A stretch of DNA of 64,000 nt from Megascapheus bottae. Lineage: Eukaryota > Chordata > Mammalia > Rodentia > Geomyidae. The stretch is from NCBI GenBank assembly GCA_024803745.1, contig JANJXV010000266.1:62001-126000 (forward strand), read 5' to 3'. The notes under the pieces were generated by a model. It had not been told where the DNA came from. It searched no databases and saw nothing but the letters and a program-made list of their open reading frames with translations. Shown here in pieces: positions 23,735-38,155 of this stretch (the first letter of the stretch is position 1; each line of letters starts with the position of its first letter). Position numbers and translations under genes: made by a program.

Positions 23735-25103
23735 TTGTAGTGTGTGGGGAGGATGATGGGGTCAAATACATTTCTTCTTAGAAATTTACCTCATCTGGTT
23801 GCCCTGGATTTTCCTGGCCTTCTTCTTAGAGAAAGGCCTGTTATACTGGATTTGTGGCTTGGCAATGATCTAGCATTTACATCTTCGAGTAAGACATCCA
23901 CAACTTCCATGCCTGAGACTCGAGTTTCCTGACCTTTGGCAACAGCACAGCAACATCTTTCTTCCTCCTGAGCCACAGGCCAAGTGAGCTGGCTTGAGCT
24001 GGTTGTTAGTTACAGTGGCTTGGTTACCAGGGTTCCATATTCTGTTCCATTGTGAGGGAGGCAGGGTCACCTTTCAGGGCCCAATGACCAAATGTCCTTG
24101 CTCACAGAAGACCTCACCAAAGACATACTGGAGGCTGAATCTCTCCTCCAGTCTCACAATATACATGTGGATGTAGTAAACAGCACACCTTATTTGTCCA
24201 ATCCCAATGTCTTCCACTAGGCCCAACTACCAGTCTGGTCTCAGGCTCAAGGAGCGTTTCTTAGGTAAGATCCAAACTTAAATGTCAATATTGCCCTCAT
24301 CCTTTAAAAAACATTTGTTTCATAGTGCCTTCTCTGCCTGCATTTTGCCCCTTGTCGATTTTTTTTGTTTTTGCTAGTCTTGGGACTTGACCTCAGAGTG
24401 TGAACATTGTTCTTGGGCTTTTTTAGTCTTTAGCTGTCCCACCGAGCCACAGCACCACTTGCAGGGTTTTCTATGTATGTGGTAATGAGGAATCAAACCT
24501 GAGTCTTTTTGCGTGGTAGCCAAGCACTCTATCACTCGGTCAAACACACAGTTCATATTGCACATATTGTTGACGTCAATCTACTAGGATATTATTAGGT
24601 TTCTGTATCCTAATCATTTTTTTCCTGATAATTAGTTTTGCTGTCATGTGTAAAAAATGCAAGAGGGAAAAACACAGAAGAATTAGTGAAATTTAGAAAA
24701 AAGCATTACACACATAGATGAGTGATCATTCTTTGTAGGAGAAAGGATATTTTGATATGAAGATGATGATGATGACTTTATAATTACTATGTCAGGGTTG
24801 AGAGTTTGGCATAGTGGTAGAGTGCTTGCTTAGCATCCATGAAGATCTGGGTGTGATTGCTCAGTACCACATAGATAGAAAATCTAGATGTGGCACTGTG
24901 GATCAAGTGGCAGAGGGCTAGACTTGAGAAAACCCGAGGACAGAGCTCAGGCCCTGAATTCAAGCCACAAGACTGGCAGAAAGATAAAAGAAAATAAAAA
25001 TGCTTTTTACGAGCTAATTCACTCACAGCATTTGCTTCTGAAATCTTCGCTTCTGCATCTTGTGAAATACCCCTTTCCCTCAACGTAGACAAGAAAAACA
25101 GAT
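23735..25103 (-). repeat. Array spacer S3
   Basis: 1,369 bp. First-exon relic at 23,790-23,956 (minus), inverted SINE at 24,358-24,545, ID SINE at 24,796-25,000. Short GAT repeat at 24,761-24,776. It appears identical to S4. Confidence 0.9.
23790..23956 (-). pseudogene. RalGDS-like first-exon relic in spacer S3
   Basis: Reads 'MLLCCCQRSGNSSLRHGSCG', then the same internal stop and the GAG/GTAAAT donor. Confidence 0.58.
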
Positions 25104-25663
25104 CCATCCCATGGTCCACTGTGAGGCCACTGGTTGGGCTAAGAGCTGGTCGTGCAGCAACACATAAGTTTTATTCTAATACTTTCCAAACTTTGTACTC
25201 AAATATGCTACCTACTTACCAACTTAGGTAAGTTATCCTTATGCTATAACTTTTCTTCATTACTACAATATTCTTACACTCCTACGTTAATCCTCTTGCA
25301 CCTCCCCTGACCTCTCTCATTCTTTTTTTCTATCTCTGGACCTCTGCTCGTCTTTCAACCCTTATACTGCACGGATCTACACTTGATGGCTGTTGAGCAA
25401 TATTGTATATGTAGGTGGTTAATTATTCTCTAGGCTCAGAGGGACTTAAAGACAATAGAGATTGGATTGAGAGGCTTATTGTTTTGGGTATAAATCGCTT
25501 ATCAGTGGTTGTATTAGGCTGGTCTGTAAGTGCACAAAAATAAAGAGTGATAATACCAATCAAAGCTTGTGAACATCTAGTGTGTGCCAGCTACAGAGCT
25601 CTAGGTTGGTTATATCTTAAAAACTATAATCATATTTAGTAGTAATCTTGCTCCCATTTTCAA

Positions 25664-26847
25664 ATGGGCAGAACAAGAAACTCAAGAAAAATGTCAAATC
25701 AAGAAACAACATCCCCCACCCAATGTAAACAGACAATGGAACAGTCACTGGCAAACCTAGAGGAGAGTCTTCCAATTGCTACACAAATGCAATTGATAAA
25801 CATCATTAATGAAAAATGTGAAAATATAAAGAAAGAGATAATGGAGGAAGCCATACCTGAACAAGAGGAAAGCAAAAACAAGGTGATAAGTGAAAAAGAA
25901 GAAGCCATAAAGGAGGCCATAATAAAGGTTTTTCAAAGAAAGATGGATGATTTCAAAGAATCCACAAATAAAAACGTGACCAAACTCCAGCAAATGTCCA
26001 AAGAAAATAAAGCTACCTAGCTAACCACTCAAAAGGAAATCAAGGAGATAAAGAAATCCATACATGATTTAAAACAAGGGATGCAAGGCATCAAAAGTGA
26101 GCAATTAGAAGCAAGGGAGATGAAAAATAAAGTAGATAGCTTTGATAGCAGGTTAGACATTGCAGAGGAGAGAATTTCCGTGGCTGAAGATAATTTAGGT
26201 ATTATAAAGAACAGAAAATGAGTCAATCCAAATCTAGGAAATATGAGAGAGCGCTTCAGGAGGTCCAAGATACAATTAGGAAGCCTAATTGAAGGCTAGT
26301 TGGTATTGAGGAGGGCGTGGAGAAAGAGGTCAATGGTATTGGAAATATACTTCAGGGAATCATCTCAGAGAATTTCCCAAATATCCAGAAGGGCAGGCCC
26401 ATCCAGATACGAGAAGCTTTTAGAACCCCAAACAGACCTGACCAGAAAAGAACATCCCACCACCACATTGTGATCCGAACTGGATCAATAGAAAGGAAAG
26501 GAAAGATCCTAAAGGCAGCCAGGGAAAAGGGATCAGTAACCTACAAAGGCAAACCAATCAGAATAACCCCAGATTTCTCAGCAGAGACCATGCAAGCACG
26601 AAGTGACTGGAAGCATATATGTCATGCCCTTATATCAAATAACTACCAACCAAGAATACTGTAGCCAGCTAAGCTCTCATTCATAACTGAGGGAAAAATA
26701 AAAACATTCCATTCCAGGGAAAAGCTGCAACAATATGTCGAAACAAAACCAACACTACAGAGAATTCTCAAAGATGCTCTATACATAGAAAACCAAAATA
26801 AATGCAATATAGGGAAAGAAATGGCACCTAAACAGCATACCATCTAA
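25664..26847 (+). pseudogene. L1 ORF1 (copy 3), broken
   Basis: The N-terminal part is open for 118 codons to a TAG at 26,018-26,020 (GAG to TAG in 'ATEL'). The frame-shifting 4-bp deletion near 26,205 and a TGA at 26,290-26,292 in the 'KPNLRLVG' motif follow. The RNA-binding core is open at 26,317-26,664, up to the shared TAG. Confidence 0.9.
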
Positions 26848-26895
26848 GGACCACAAGAACTGTCAAGACACAGGCCCTACTAAAAGCTTTTAAAA

Positions 26896-29800
26896 ATGGT
26901 AGGAACTAATAAATATATCTCAATCCTAACTCTCAATATCAATGGACTTAACTCTCCAATTAAACGGCATAGGTTGTCTAGTTGGATCAAAAAGCAAGAG
27001 CCATCGTTCTGCTGACTTCGAGAGACACATCCTACCCAAAAACAATCATCTTTTGAAAGTGAGAGGTTGGAATAAACTCTATCAAGCTAACTGCCCCCAT
27101 AAACAGGCTAGAGTTGCCATCCTCATATCAGATACAATAGACTTCAAACTAAAATTAGTAAGAAAAGACAAAGAAGGTTACTACATACTACTAAAGGGAT
27201 CTTTCCTCCCAGAAGACATAACAATCCTAAATATTTACACACCCAATCCCGGAGCTCCAAACTTCATCAAGCAAACTTTACTTACAATGAAACCATACAT
27301 AGATCGAAATACAGTGATTGTTGGTGAGTTTAACACACCACTCTCACCTATGGACAGATCAACAAGGCAAAAACTCAACAGAGAAACCTTAGAACTGAAC
27401 AACTTTATAGACCAACTAGATCTAACAGACATCTGAAGAATATTCCACCCAGTAACACCACAATATACGTTTTCCTCAGCAGCACATGGAACATTTTCCA
27501 AAACAGACCACATCTTAGGACATAAAACAAACCTGGACAGATTCAGAAACACTGAAATTATTCCATGCACACTCTCAGACCATAAAGACATCAAATTGGA
27601 GCTTAACACACATCTCCACCAACGAATACCCTGTAAATCATGGAGACTGAACAACACATTGTTGAATCAAAAACAATGGGTATTCGAAGAGATGAGAAGA
27701 GATTTCCAACTGATTATGAAATTTAACAATAAGGAGCACACAAATATCAACTCCTTAGGGATACAAAAAAGGCAGTACTCCGAGGAAAATTTATAGCGCT
27801 GAGTGCCTACAACAGCAAGTTGGAAAAATGGCAAACCAACTAGTTAATGTCTCACCTTAACCTCCTGGAAAAAGAGCAACAAACCAACCCTAAACCCATT
27901 AGGAGAAAGCAAGTTATTAAAATCAAAGCAGAATTAAATGATTTGGAATAAAAAAACTATAGAAAGAATCAACAAAAAAAGGAGTTGGTTCTTGAAAGAA
28001 TTAACAAAATTGACAAGCCCTTAGCAAATCTTACCAAAAAAAGAAGAGAGCATATCGAAATAAACAAAATCGCAGATGAAAATGGTAATATCACGACAGA
28101 AATTACCAAGATCCAGAATATCATGAGGGAATACTTCTCAAACCTTTACGCCAACAAATTTGAGAATCTAGAAGAAATGGATGAATTCCTAGACAATATT
28201 AACATACACACACTGAACCAAGAAGAGCTAACCCAACTCAACAGGCCAATTTCAAGCTCTGAAATAGAAATGGAAATTAGACAACTTCCACTTAAAAAGA
28301 GCCCAGGGCCAGATGGATTCACAGCTGAATTCTATAAGGTCTTCAAAGCAGAGCTCACACCAATACTCCTCAAGCTCTTCAACGAAATTGAAAATGAAGG
28401 TTCTTTACTAAACTGATTCTGTGAAGCCAGCATATCCCTCATCCCCAAACCAGACAGAGATTCATGAAAGAAAGAGATCGATAGACCCATTTCTTTGATG
28501 AACATCGATGCAAAACTTCTCAACAAAATACTGGCCAACCGTCTACAACAACTCATCAAAAAAAATATACACTATGATCAAACTGGATTCATCACAGGGA
28601 GGCAAAGCTGGTTCAACATAGACAAATCAATTAATATAATTCGACACATCAACAGGAGCAAAGACAAAACTCACATGAATGTCTCTATAGATGCGGAAAT
28701 GCATTTTACAAGATACAAAACCCCTTTATGTTAAAAGATGTGGAGAAACTAGGAATCCATGGAACATTTCTCAATGTAATAAAGGCTGTGTATGAGAAAC
28801 CCACTGCTAGTATTGTACTTAATGGTGAAAATCTAAAGCCATTCTCTCTAAAATCAGGAACGAGAAAATGATGTCCACTCTCTCCACTCCTTTTTAACAT
28901 AGTACTAGAATTCCTAGGCAGTGCAATAAGGCAAGAAGCAAGCATAAAGTGGATCCAAGTAGGGAAAGAGAAAATAAAACTATCCCTCTTTGCAGATGAC
29001 ATGAATCTGTATTTAAAGAATCCTATAGGCTCTACTCCCAAGCTCCTTGATCTGATTCATAGCTTTGGAAGGGTAGCAGGCCATAAAATCAACCCTCACA
29101 CATCAACTGCCGTCCTTTACGCCAACAGTGAGAGGAACGAGGCAATAATCAGGAAAGAAACTCCTTTCACAATAGCCTCAAAGAAAATAAAGTACCTAGG
29201 AATTAGCTTAACTAAGAATGTAAAGGACCGTTTAGATGAAAACTTTAAAACCATAAAAAAGGAAATAAAAGCAGAACTAAGGAAATGGAAAAAGCTCCCA
29301 TGCTCCTGGATTGGAAGAATCAACATTGTGAAAATTACAATCTTGCCAAGGGCTATCTACAAATTCAATGCAATACCCATCAACAACCCAATGTCATTCT
29401 TTAAAGAAATAGAAGAGGCAATTCAAAATTTCATATGGAATAATAAAAGACCCCGTATAGCAAAAACACTTCTTAGCAGAAAGAACAGCGCTGGAGGAAT
29501 TTCACTTCCAAACTTTAGAGTCTATTACAGAGCTATAATTCTCAAAACAGCTTGGTACTGGCACAAGAACAGGCCTGAAGTCCAATGGAATAGAACTGCG
29601 CGCCCAGATATTAAACCACAAACCTATGGCCACCTAATCTTTGACAAGGGAGCCAAAAAAATAGAATGGAAGAAAGATAGCCTCTTCAACAAGTTTTGCT
29701 GGCAGAACTGGTTAAACACCTGCAGAAAACTAAAGTTGGATCCTTCTTTGTCACCTTGCACTAGAATTAACTCCAAATGGATCAAAGACATGGAGGTAAA

Positions 29801-30736
29801 AGCTGACACACTGAAAACTTTACAGGAAGGAATAGGAGATAAACTAGGCCTCCTTGGCACAGTTTGAAACTTTCTTTATAAGGACCAAGAATCACAACAA
29901 ATCAGAGAAAGGCTGGATAAGTGGGACTGCATTAAACTGCAGAGCTTTTGTATGGGAAAGGATATAGCTAGTAAACTAATCAGGAAGCCTACAGAGTGGG
30001 AGAAGATCTTCACCAACCAAACAACGGATAAAGGCCTCATATCTAAAATATACCAACAAGTCAAAAAATTGAATCACTCCAAAACTAACCTCCAAAGTAA
30101 CACCCATCCCATTAAAAATGGGCCAAAGACTTAAAGAGAGTCTTCTCTGCAGAAGAAAAAAAAATGCCCTATGGACACATGAAGAAATGCTCCACATCTC
30201 TGGTCATAAAAGAAATGCAAATCAAAACAACTCTAAGATTCGACCTCACTCCAGTTAGAATGGCCAGGATCAGGAAAACGAATGACAACAGAAGCTGGAG
30301 GGGATGTGGCCAAGAGGGATCACTACTACACTGTTGGTGGGAGTGCAAACTCGTTCAACCACTATGAAAAGCAGTGTGGCAGTGCCTCAAAAGGCTAAAC
30401 ATAGAACTCCCCTATCACCGAGCAATTCCAGTACTTGGCATTTACCCAACAATCCAGAAACAAGGGCATACTAAACCCACTAGCACAACAATGTTCATTG
30501 CAGCACTATTCACCATAGCAAAGGTATGGAACCAACCCAGATGTCCCTCAATTGATGAGTGGATGAACAAGTTGTGGTATTTGTACACAATGGAATTCTA
30601 AGCCTCTGTCAGAAAGAATGACATCGCCCCATTTGTTAGGAAATGGAAAGACTTAAAACAAATCATATTAAGTGAAGTAAGCCAGACTCAAATGAACTGA
30701 GGCTCAGTGGTTTCCCTCATTCGTCATAATCAGTAG
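26896..30736 (+). pseudogene. L1 ORF2 (copy 3), broken
   Basis: Same set of lesions as copy 2 at +7,419: opal codon 40, TGA after the endonuclease, TAA and TGA in the linker, TGA in the 'GCPLSP' region, and Asn after the catalytic 'FADDM'. No private lesion is seen. Confidence 0.9.
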
Positions 30737-31153
30737 AAACCTTGGGCTCTACTAGCAGAGATTTGCAATAGAGCAAAAGGCCATATATAAGGCCATATAA
30801 TGTGAAGCTATTTGAAAAGAACTCCAGGATATTGAAAAGAAAAGCCACATAATGAATGATTGTTGTCCTTAATGTACTAGTTTGTCTCTCAACTCCTTTG
30901 CTGTCCCTTGGTTATCCCATATTGGTATAGTATCTCACTTTGTTATCTGATATATTGAATTTATTTGTATTTGGATATTTGAAATTTGATAGGGAAGGGA
31001 AAACCAAGATGGTTGGGGGGTGTGGGGTTGGAGGGAAATGGGTACCAAGACATGTGAAAGGGTATCAATGTATGTGAATTAATGCCCCTTCTATCTGGCA
31101 AATATTATGTAACCCTTTTACTAATTACAATAAAAAAATGAAAAAAAAGAAAG

Positions 31154-32522
31154 TTGTAGTGTGTGGGGAGGATGATGGGGTCAAATACATTTCTTCTTAG
31201 AAATTTACCTCATCTGGTTGCCCTGGATTTTCCTGGCCTTCTTCTTAGAGAAAGGCCTGTTATACTGGATTTGTGGCTTGGCAATGATCTAGCATTTACA
31301 TCTTCGAGTAAGACATCCACAACTTCCATGCCTGAGACTCGAGTTTCCTGACCTTTGGCAACAGCACAGCAACATCTTTCTTCCTCCTGAGCCACAGGCC
31401 AAGTGAGCTGGCTTGAGCTGGTTGTTAGTTACAGTGGCTTGGTTACCAGGGTTCCATATTCTGTTCCATTGTGAGGGAGGCAGGGTCACCTTTCAGGGCC
31501 CAATGACCAAATGTCCTTGCTCACAGAAGACCTCACCAAAGACATACTGGAGGCTGAATCTCTCCTCCAGTCTCACAATATACATGTGGATGTAGTAAAC
31601 AGCACACCTTATTTGTCCAATCCCAATGTCTTCCACTAGGCCCAACTACCAGTCTGGTCTCAGGCTCAAGGAGCGTTTCTTAGGTAAGATCCAAACTTAA
31701 ATGTCAATATTGCCCTCATCCTTTAAAAAACATTTGTTTCATAGTGCCTTCTCTGCCTGCATTTTGCCCCTTGTCGATTTTTTTTGTTTTTGCTAGTCTT
31801 GGGACTTGACCTCAGAGTGTGAACATTGTTCTTGGGCTTTTTTAGTCTTTAGCTGTCCCACCGAGCCACAGCACCACTTGCAGGGTTTTCTATGTATGTG
31901 GTAATGAGGAATCAAACCTGAGTCTTTTTGCGTGGTAGCCAAGCACTCTATCACTCGGTCAAACACACAGTTCATATTGCACATATTGTTGACGTCAATC
32001 TACTAGGATATTATTAGGTTTCTGTATCCTAATCATTTTTTTCCTGATAATTAGTTTTGCTGTCATGTGTAAAAAATGCAAGAGGGAAAAACACAGAAGA
32101 ATTAGTGAAATTTAGAAAAAAGCATTACACACATAGATGAGTGATCATTCTTTGTAGGAGAAAGGATATTTTGATATGAAGATGATGATGATGACTTTAT
32201 AATTACTATGTCAGGGTTGAGAGTTTGGCATAGTGGTAGAGTGCTTGCTTAGCATCCATGAAGATCTGGGTGTGATTGCTCAGTACCACATAGATAGAAA
32301 ATCTAGATGTGGCACTGTGGATCAAGTGGCAGAGGGCTAGACTTGAGAAAACCCGAGGACAGAGCTCAGGCCCTGAATTCAAGCCACAAGACTGGCAGAA
32401 AGATAAAAGAAAATAAAAATGCTTTTTACGAGCTAATTCACTCACAGCATTTGCTTCTGAAATCTTCGCTTCTGCATCTTGTGAAATACCCCTTTCCCTC
32501 AACGTAGACAAGAAAAACAGAT
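31154..32522 (-). repeat. Array spacer S4
   Basis: 1,369 bp, apparently identical to S3. First-exon relic at 31,209-31,375 (minus), inverted SINE at 31,777-31,964, ID SINE at 32,215-32,419. Confidence 0.9.
31209..31375 (-). pseudogene. RalGDS-like first-exon relic in spacer S4
   Basis: Identical to the S3 relic, with the same stop and donor. Confidence 0.58.
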
Positions 32523-33082
32523 CCATCCCATGGTCCACTGTGAGGCCACTGGTTGGGCTAAGAGCTGGTCGTGCAGCAACACATAAGTTTTATTCTAATA
32601 CTTTCCAAACTTTGTACTCAAATATGCTACCTACTTACCAACTTAGGTAAGTTATCCTTATGCTATAACTTTTCTTCATTACTACAATATTCTTACACTC
32701 CTACGTTAATCCTCTTGCACCTCCCCTGACCTCTCTCATTCTTTTTTTCTATCTCTGGACCTCTGCTCGTCTTTCAACCCTTATACTGCACGGATCTACA
32801 CTTGATGGCTGTTGAGCAATATTGTATATGTAGGTGGTTAATTATTCTCTAGGCTCAGAGGGACTTAAAGACAATAGAGATTGGATTGAGAGGCTTATTG
32901 TTTTGGGTATAAATCGCTTATCAGTGGTTGTATTAGGCTGGTCTGTAAGTGCACAAAAATAAAGAGTGATAATACCAATCAAAGCTTGTGAACATCTAGT
33001 GTGTGCCAGCTACAGAGCTCTAGGTTGGTTATATCTTAAAAACTATAATCATATTTAGTAGTAATCTTGCTCCCATTTTCAA

Positions 33083-34266
33083 ATGGGCAGAACAAGAAAC
33101 TCAAGAAAAATGTCAAATCAAGAAACAACATCCCCCACCCAATGTAAACAGACAATGGAACAGTCACTGGCAAACCTAGAGGAGAGTCTTCCAATTGCTA
33201 CACAAATGCAATTGATAAACATCATTAATGAAAAATGTGAAAATATAAAGAAAGAGATAATGGAGGAAGCCATACCTGAACAAGAGGAAAGCAAAAACAA
33301 GGTGATAAGTGAAAAAGAAGAAGCCATAAAGGAGGCCATAATAAAGGTTTTTCAAAGAAAGATGGATGATTTCAAAGAATCCACAAATAAAAACGTGACC
33401 AAACTCCAGCAAATGTCCAAAGAAAATAAAGCTACCTAGCTAACCACTCAAAAGGAAATCAAGGAGATAAAGAAATCCATACATGATTTAAAACAAGGGA
33501 TGCAAGGCATCAAAAGTGAGCAATTAGAAGCAAGGGAGATGAAAAATAAAGTAGATAGCTTTGATAGCAGGTTAGACATTGCAGAGGAGAGAATTTCCGT
33601 GGCTGAAGATAATTTAGGTATTATAAAGAACAGAAAATGAGTCAATCCAAATCTAGGAAATATGAGAGAGCGCTTCAGGAGGTCCAAGATACAATTAGGA
33701 AGCCTAATTGAAGGCTAGTTGGTATTGAGGAGGGCGTGGAGAAAGAGGTCAATGGTATTGGAAATATACTTCAGGGAATCATCTCAGAGAATTTCCCAAA
33801 TATCCAGAAGGGCAGGCCCATCCACATACGTGAAGCTTTTAGAACCCCAAACAGACCTGACCAGAAAAGAACATCCCACCGCCACATTGTGATCCGAATT
33901 GGATCAATAGAAACGAAAGGAAAGATCCTAAAGGTAGCCAGGGAAAAGGGATCAGCAACCTACAAAGGCAAACCAATCAGAATAACCCCAGATTTCTCAG
34001 CAGAGACCATGCAAGCACGAAGTGACTGGAAGCATATATGTCATGCCCTTAAATCAAATAACTACCAACCAAGAATACTGTAGCCAGCTAAGCTCTCATT
34101 CATAACTGAGGGAACAATAAAAACATTCCATTCCAGGGAAAAGCTGCAACAATATGTCGAAACAAAACCAACAGTACAGAGAATTCTCAAAGATGCTCTA
34201 TACATAGAAAACCAAATTAAATGCAATATAGGGAAAGAAATGGCACCTAAACAGCATACCATCTAA
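33083..34266 (+). pseudogene. L1 ORF1 (copy 4), broken
   Basis: TAG at 33,437 and TGA at 33,709-33,711 are the same as in copy 3. The C-terminal half instead reads 'KGRPIHIREAF' and 'KVAREKGSATYKG', the type seen in copy 5. The open core is 33,736-34,083. Confidence 0.9.
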
Positions 34267-34314
34267 GGACCACAAGAACTGTCAAGACACAGGCCCTACT
34301 AAAAGCTTTTAAAA

Positions 34315-37300
34315 ATGGTAGGAACTAATAAATATCTCTCAATCCTAACTCTCAATATCAATGGACTTAACTCTCCAATTAAACGGCATAGGTTGTCTAG
34401 TTGGATCAAAAAGCAAGAGCCATCGTTCTGCTGACTTCGAGAGACACATCTTACCCCAAAACAATCATCTTTTGAAAGTGAGAGGTTGGAATAAACTCTA
34501 TCAAGCTAACTGCCCCCATAAACAGGCTAGAGTTGCCATCCTCATATCAGATACAATAGACTTCAAACTAAAATTAGTAAGAAAAGACAAAGAAGGTTAC
34601 TACATACTACTAAAGGGATCTTTCCTCCCGGAAGACATAACAATCCTAAATATTTACACACCCAATCCCGGAGCTCCAAACTTCATCAAGCAAACTTTAC
34701 TTACACTGAAACCATACATAGATCGAAATACAGTGATTGTTGGTGAGTTTAACACACCACTCTCACCTATGGACAGATCAACAGGGCAAAAACTCAACAG
34801 AGAAACCTTAGAACTGAACAACTATATAGACCAACTAGATCTAACAGACATCTACAGAATATTCCACCCAGTAACACCACAATATACGTTTTTCTCAGAA
34901 GCACATGGAATATTTTCAAAAATAGACCACATCTTACGCCATAAAGCAAACCTGGACAGATTCAGAAACACTGAAATTATTCCATGCACACTCTCAGCCC
35001 ATAAAGGCATCAAATTGGAGCTGAACACACATCTCCACCAAAGAAAACCCTGTAACTCATGGAGACTGAACCACACATTGTTGAATCAAAAACAATGGGT
35101 AATCGAAGAGATCAGAACAGATATCCAACTGTTTATGAAATTTAACAATAAGGAGCACACAAATATCAACTCCTTAGGGACACAACAAAGGCAGTACTCA
35201 GAGGAAAATTTATAGCGCTGAGTGCCTACAACAGCAAGTTGGAAAAATGGCAAACCAACTAGTTAATGTCTCACCTTAACCTCCTGGAAAAAGAGCAACA
35301 AACCAACCCTAAACCCATTAGGAGAAAGCAAGTTATTAAAATCAAAGCAGAATTAAATGATTTGGAATAAAAAAACTATAGAAAGAATCAACAAAACAAG
35401 GAGTTGGTTCTTGAAAGAATTAACAAAATTGACAAGCCCTTAGCAAATCTTACCAAAAAAAGAAGAGAGCATATCGAAATAAACAAAATCGCAGATGAAA
35501 ATGGTAATATCACGACAGAAATTACCAAGATCCAGAATATCATGAGGGAATACTTCTCAAACCTTTACGCCAACAAATTTGAGAATCTAGAAGAAATGGA
35601 TGAATTCCTAGACAATATTAACATACACACACTGAACCAAGAAGAGCTAACCCAACTCAACAGGCCAATTTCAAGCTCTGAAATAGAAATGGAAATTAGA
35701 CAACTTCCACTTAAAAAGAGCCCAGGGCCAGATGGATTCACAGCTGAATTCTATAAGGTCTTCAAAGCAGAGCTCACACCAATACTCCTCAAGCTCTTCA
35801 ACGAAATTGAAAATGAAGGTTCTTTACTAAACTGATTCTGTGAAGCCAGCATATCCCTCATCCCCAAACCAGACAGAGATTCATCAAAGAAAGAGATCTA
35901 TAGACCCATTTCTTTGATGAACCTCGATGCAAAACTTCTCAACAAAATACTGGCCAACCGTCTACAACAACTCATCAAAAAAAATGTACACTATGATCAA
36001 ACTGGATTCATCACAGGGAGGCAAAGCTGGTTCAACATACACAAATCAATTAATATAATTCAACACATCAACAGGAGCAGGGATAAAATCACATGATTGT
36101 CTCAATAGATGCGGAAAAGGCATTTGACAAGATCCAAAACCCCTTTATGTTAAAAGATGTGGAGAAACTAGGAATCCATGGAACATTTCTCAATGTAATA
36201 AAGGCTGTGTATGAGAAACCCACTGCTAGTATAATACTTAATGGTGAAAATCTAAAGCCATTCCCTCTAAAATCAGGAACGAGACAAGGATGCCCACTCT
36301 CTCCACTCCTTTTTAACATAGTACTAGAATTCCTAGGCAGTGCAATAAGGCAAGAAGCAAGCATAAAGGGGATCCAAGTAGGGAAAGAGGAAATAAAACT
36401 ATCCCTCTTTGCAGATGACATGATTCTGTATTTAAAGAATCCTATAGACTCTACTCCCAAGCTCCTTGAGCTGATTCAAACTTTGGAAGGGTAGCAGGCC
36501 ATAAAATCAACCCTCACAAATCAACTGCCTTACTTTACGCCAACACTGAGAGGAACGAGGCAATAATCAGGAAAGAAAATCCTTTCACAATAGCCTCAAA
36601 GAAAATAAAGTACCTAGCAATTAGCTTAACTAAGAATGTAAAGGACCGTTTAGATGAAAACTTTAAAACCCTAAAAAAGGAAATTAAAGCAGAACTAAGG
36701 AAATGGAAAAACTTCCCGTGCTCCTGGATTGGAAGAATCAATATTGTGAAAATGACAATCTTGCCAAGGGCTATCTACAAATTCAATGTAATACCCATCA
36801 ACATCCCAATGTCATTCTTTAAAGACATAGAAGAGGCAATTCAAAATTTCATATGGAATAATAAAAGACCCCGTATAGCAAAAACACTTCTTAGCAGAAA
36901 GAACAGCGCTGGAGGAATTTCAATTCCAAACTTAAGGCTCTATTACAGAGCTATAATTCTCAAAACAGCTTGGTACTGGCACAAGAACAGGCCTGAAGTC
37001 CAATGGAGTAGAACTGCAGACCCAGATATTAAACCACAGACCTATGGCCACCTAATCTTTGACCAGGGAGCCAAAAAAATAGAATGGAAGAAAGATAGCC
37101 TCTTCAACAATTTGTGCTGGCAGAACTGGTTAAACACCTGCAGAAAACTAAAGTTGGATCCTTCTTTGTCACCTTGCACTAGAATTAACTCCAAATGGAT
37201 CAAAGACGTGGAGGTAAAAGCTGACACACTGAAAAGTTTACAGGAAGGAATAGGAGATACACTAGGCCTCCTTGGTACAGGTCGAAACTTTCTTAATAAG

Positions 37301-38155
37301 GACCAAGAATCACAACAAATCAGAGAAAGGCTGGATAAGTGGGACTGCATTAAACTGCAGAGCTTTTGTATGGCAACGGATATAGCTAGTAAACTAATCA
37401 GGAAGCCTACAGAGTGGGAGAAGATCTTCACCACCCAAACAACGGAACAAGGCCTCATATCTAAAATATATCAACAACTCAAAAAATTGAATCACTCCAA
37501 AACTAACCTCCAAAGTAACACCCATCCTATTGCAAAATGGGCCAAAGACTTAAAGAGAGTCTTCTCTGAAGAAGAAACAAAAATGGCCTATAGACACATG
37601 AAAAAATGCTCAACATCTCTGGTCATAAAAGAAATGCAAATCAAAACAAGTCTAAGATTCCACCTAACTCCAGTTAGAATGGCCAGGATCAGGAAAACGA
37701 ATGACAACAGATGCTGGAGGGGATGTGGTCAGGAGGGATCACTACTACACTGTTGGTGGGAGTGCAAACTCGTTCAACCACTATGGAAAGCAGTGCGGCA
37801 GTGCCTCAAAACGCTAAACATACAACTCCCCTATGACCCAGCAATTCCAGTACTTGGCATTTACCCAACAATCCAGAAACAAGGGCATACTAAACCCACT
37901 AGCACAACAATGTTCATTGCAGCACTATTCACCAGAGCAAAGATATGGAACCAACCCTGATGTCCCTCAGTTGATGAGTGGATCAACAAGTTGTGGTATT
38001 TGTACACAATGGAATTCTATGCTGCTGTCAGAAAGAATGACATCGCCCCATTTGTTAGGAAATGGAAAGACTTAGAACAAATCATATTAAGTGAAGTAAG
38101 CCAGACTCAAAGGAACTTAGGCTCAGTTGTTTCCCTCATTCGTCATAATCAGTAG
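34315..38155 (+). pseudogene. L1 ORF2 (copy 4), broken
   Basis: The first 39 codons end at the opal stop of the 'CCLQETH' motif. The remaining endonuclease is open for 284 codons (34,361-35,215), including 'GEFNTPLSPMDRS'; its 'SDHKG' motif reads 'SAHKG', replacing the conserved Asp. TAA near 35,368 and TGA at 35,833-35,835 are shared lesions. The reverse transcriptase is open at 36,093-36,494 with 'FADDM', then a one-base loss near 36,477 shifts the frame. A 404-codon stretch (36,746-37,960) holds the knuckle and ends at a TGA close to the natural terminus. Confidence 0.9.

Larger units (their letters stand above)
25104..31153 (+). mobile_element. L1 copy 3 (full unit length, inactive)
   Basis: 6,050 bp. 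Its first 1,187 bp differ from copy 2 at several places. From 26,292 on, it repeats copy 2 without a difference that I can find. Confidence 0.92.
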
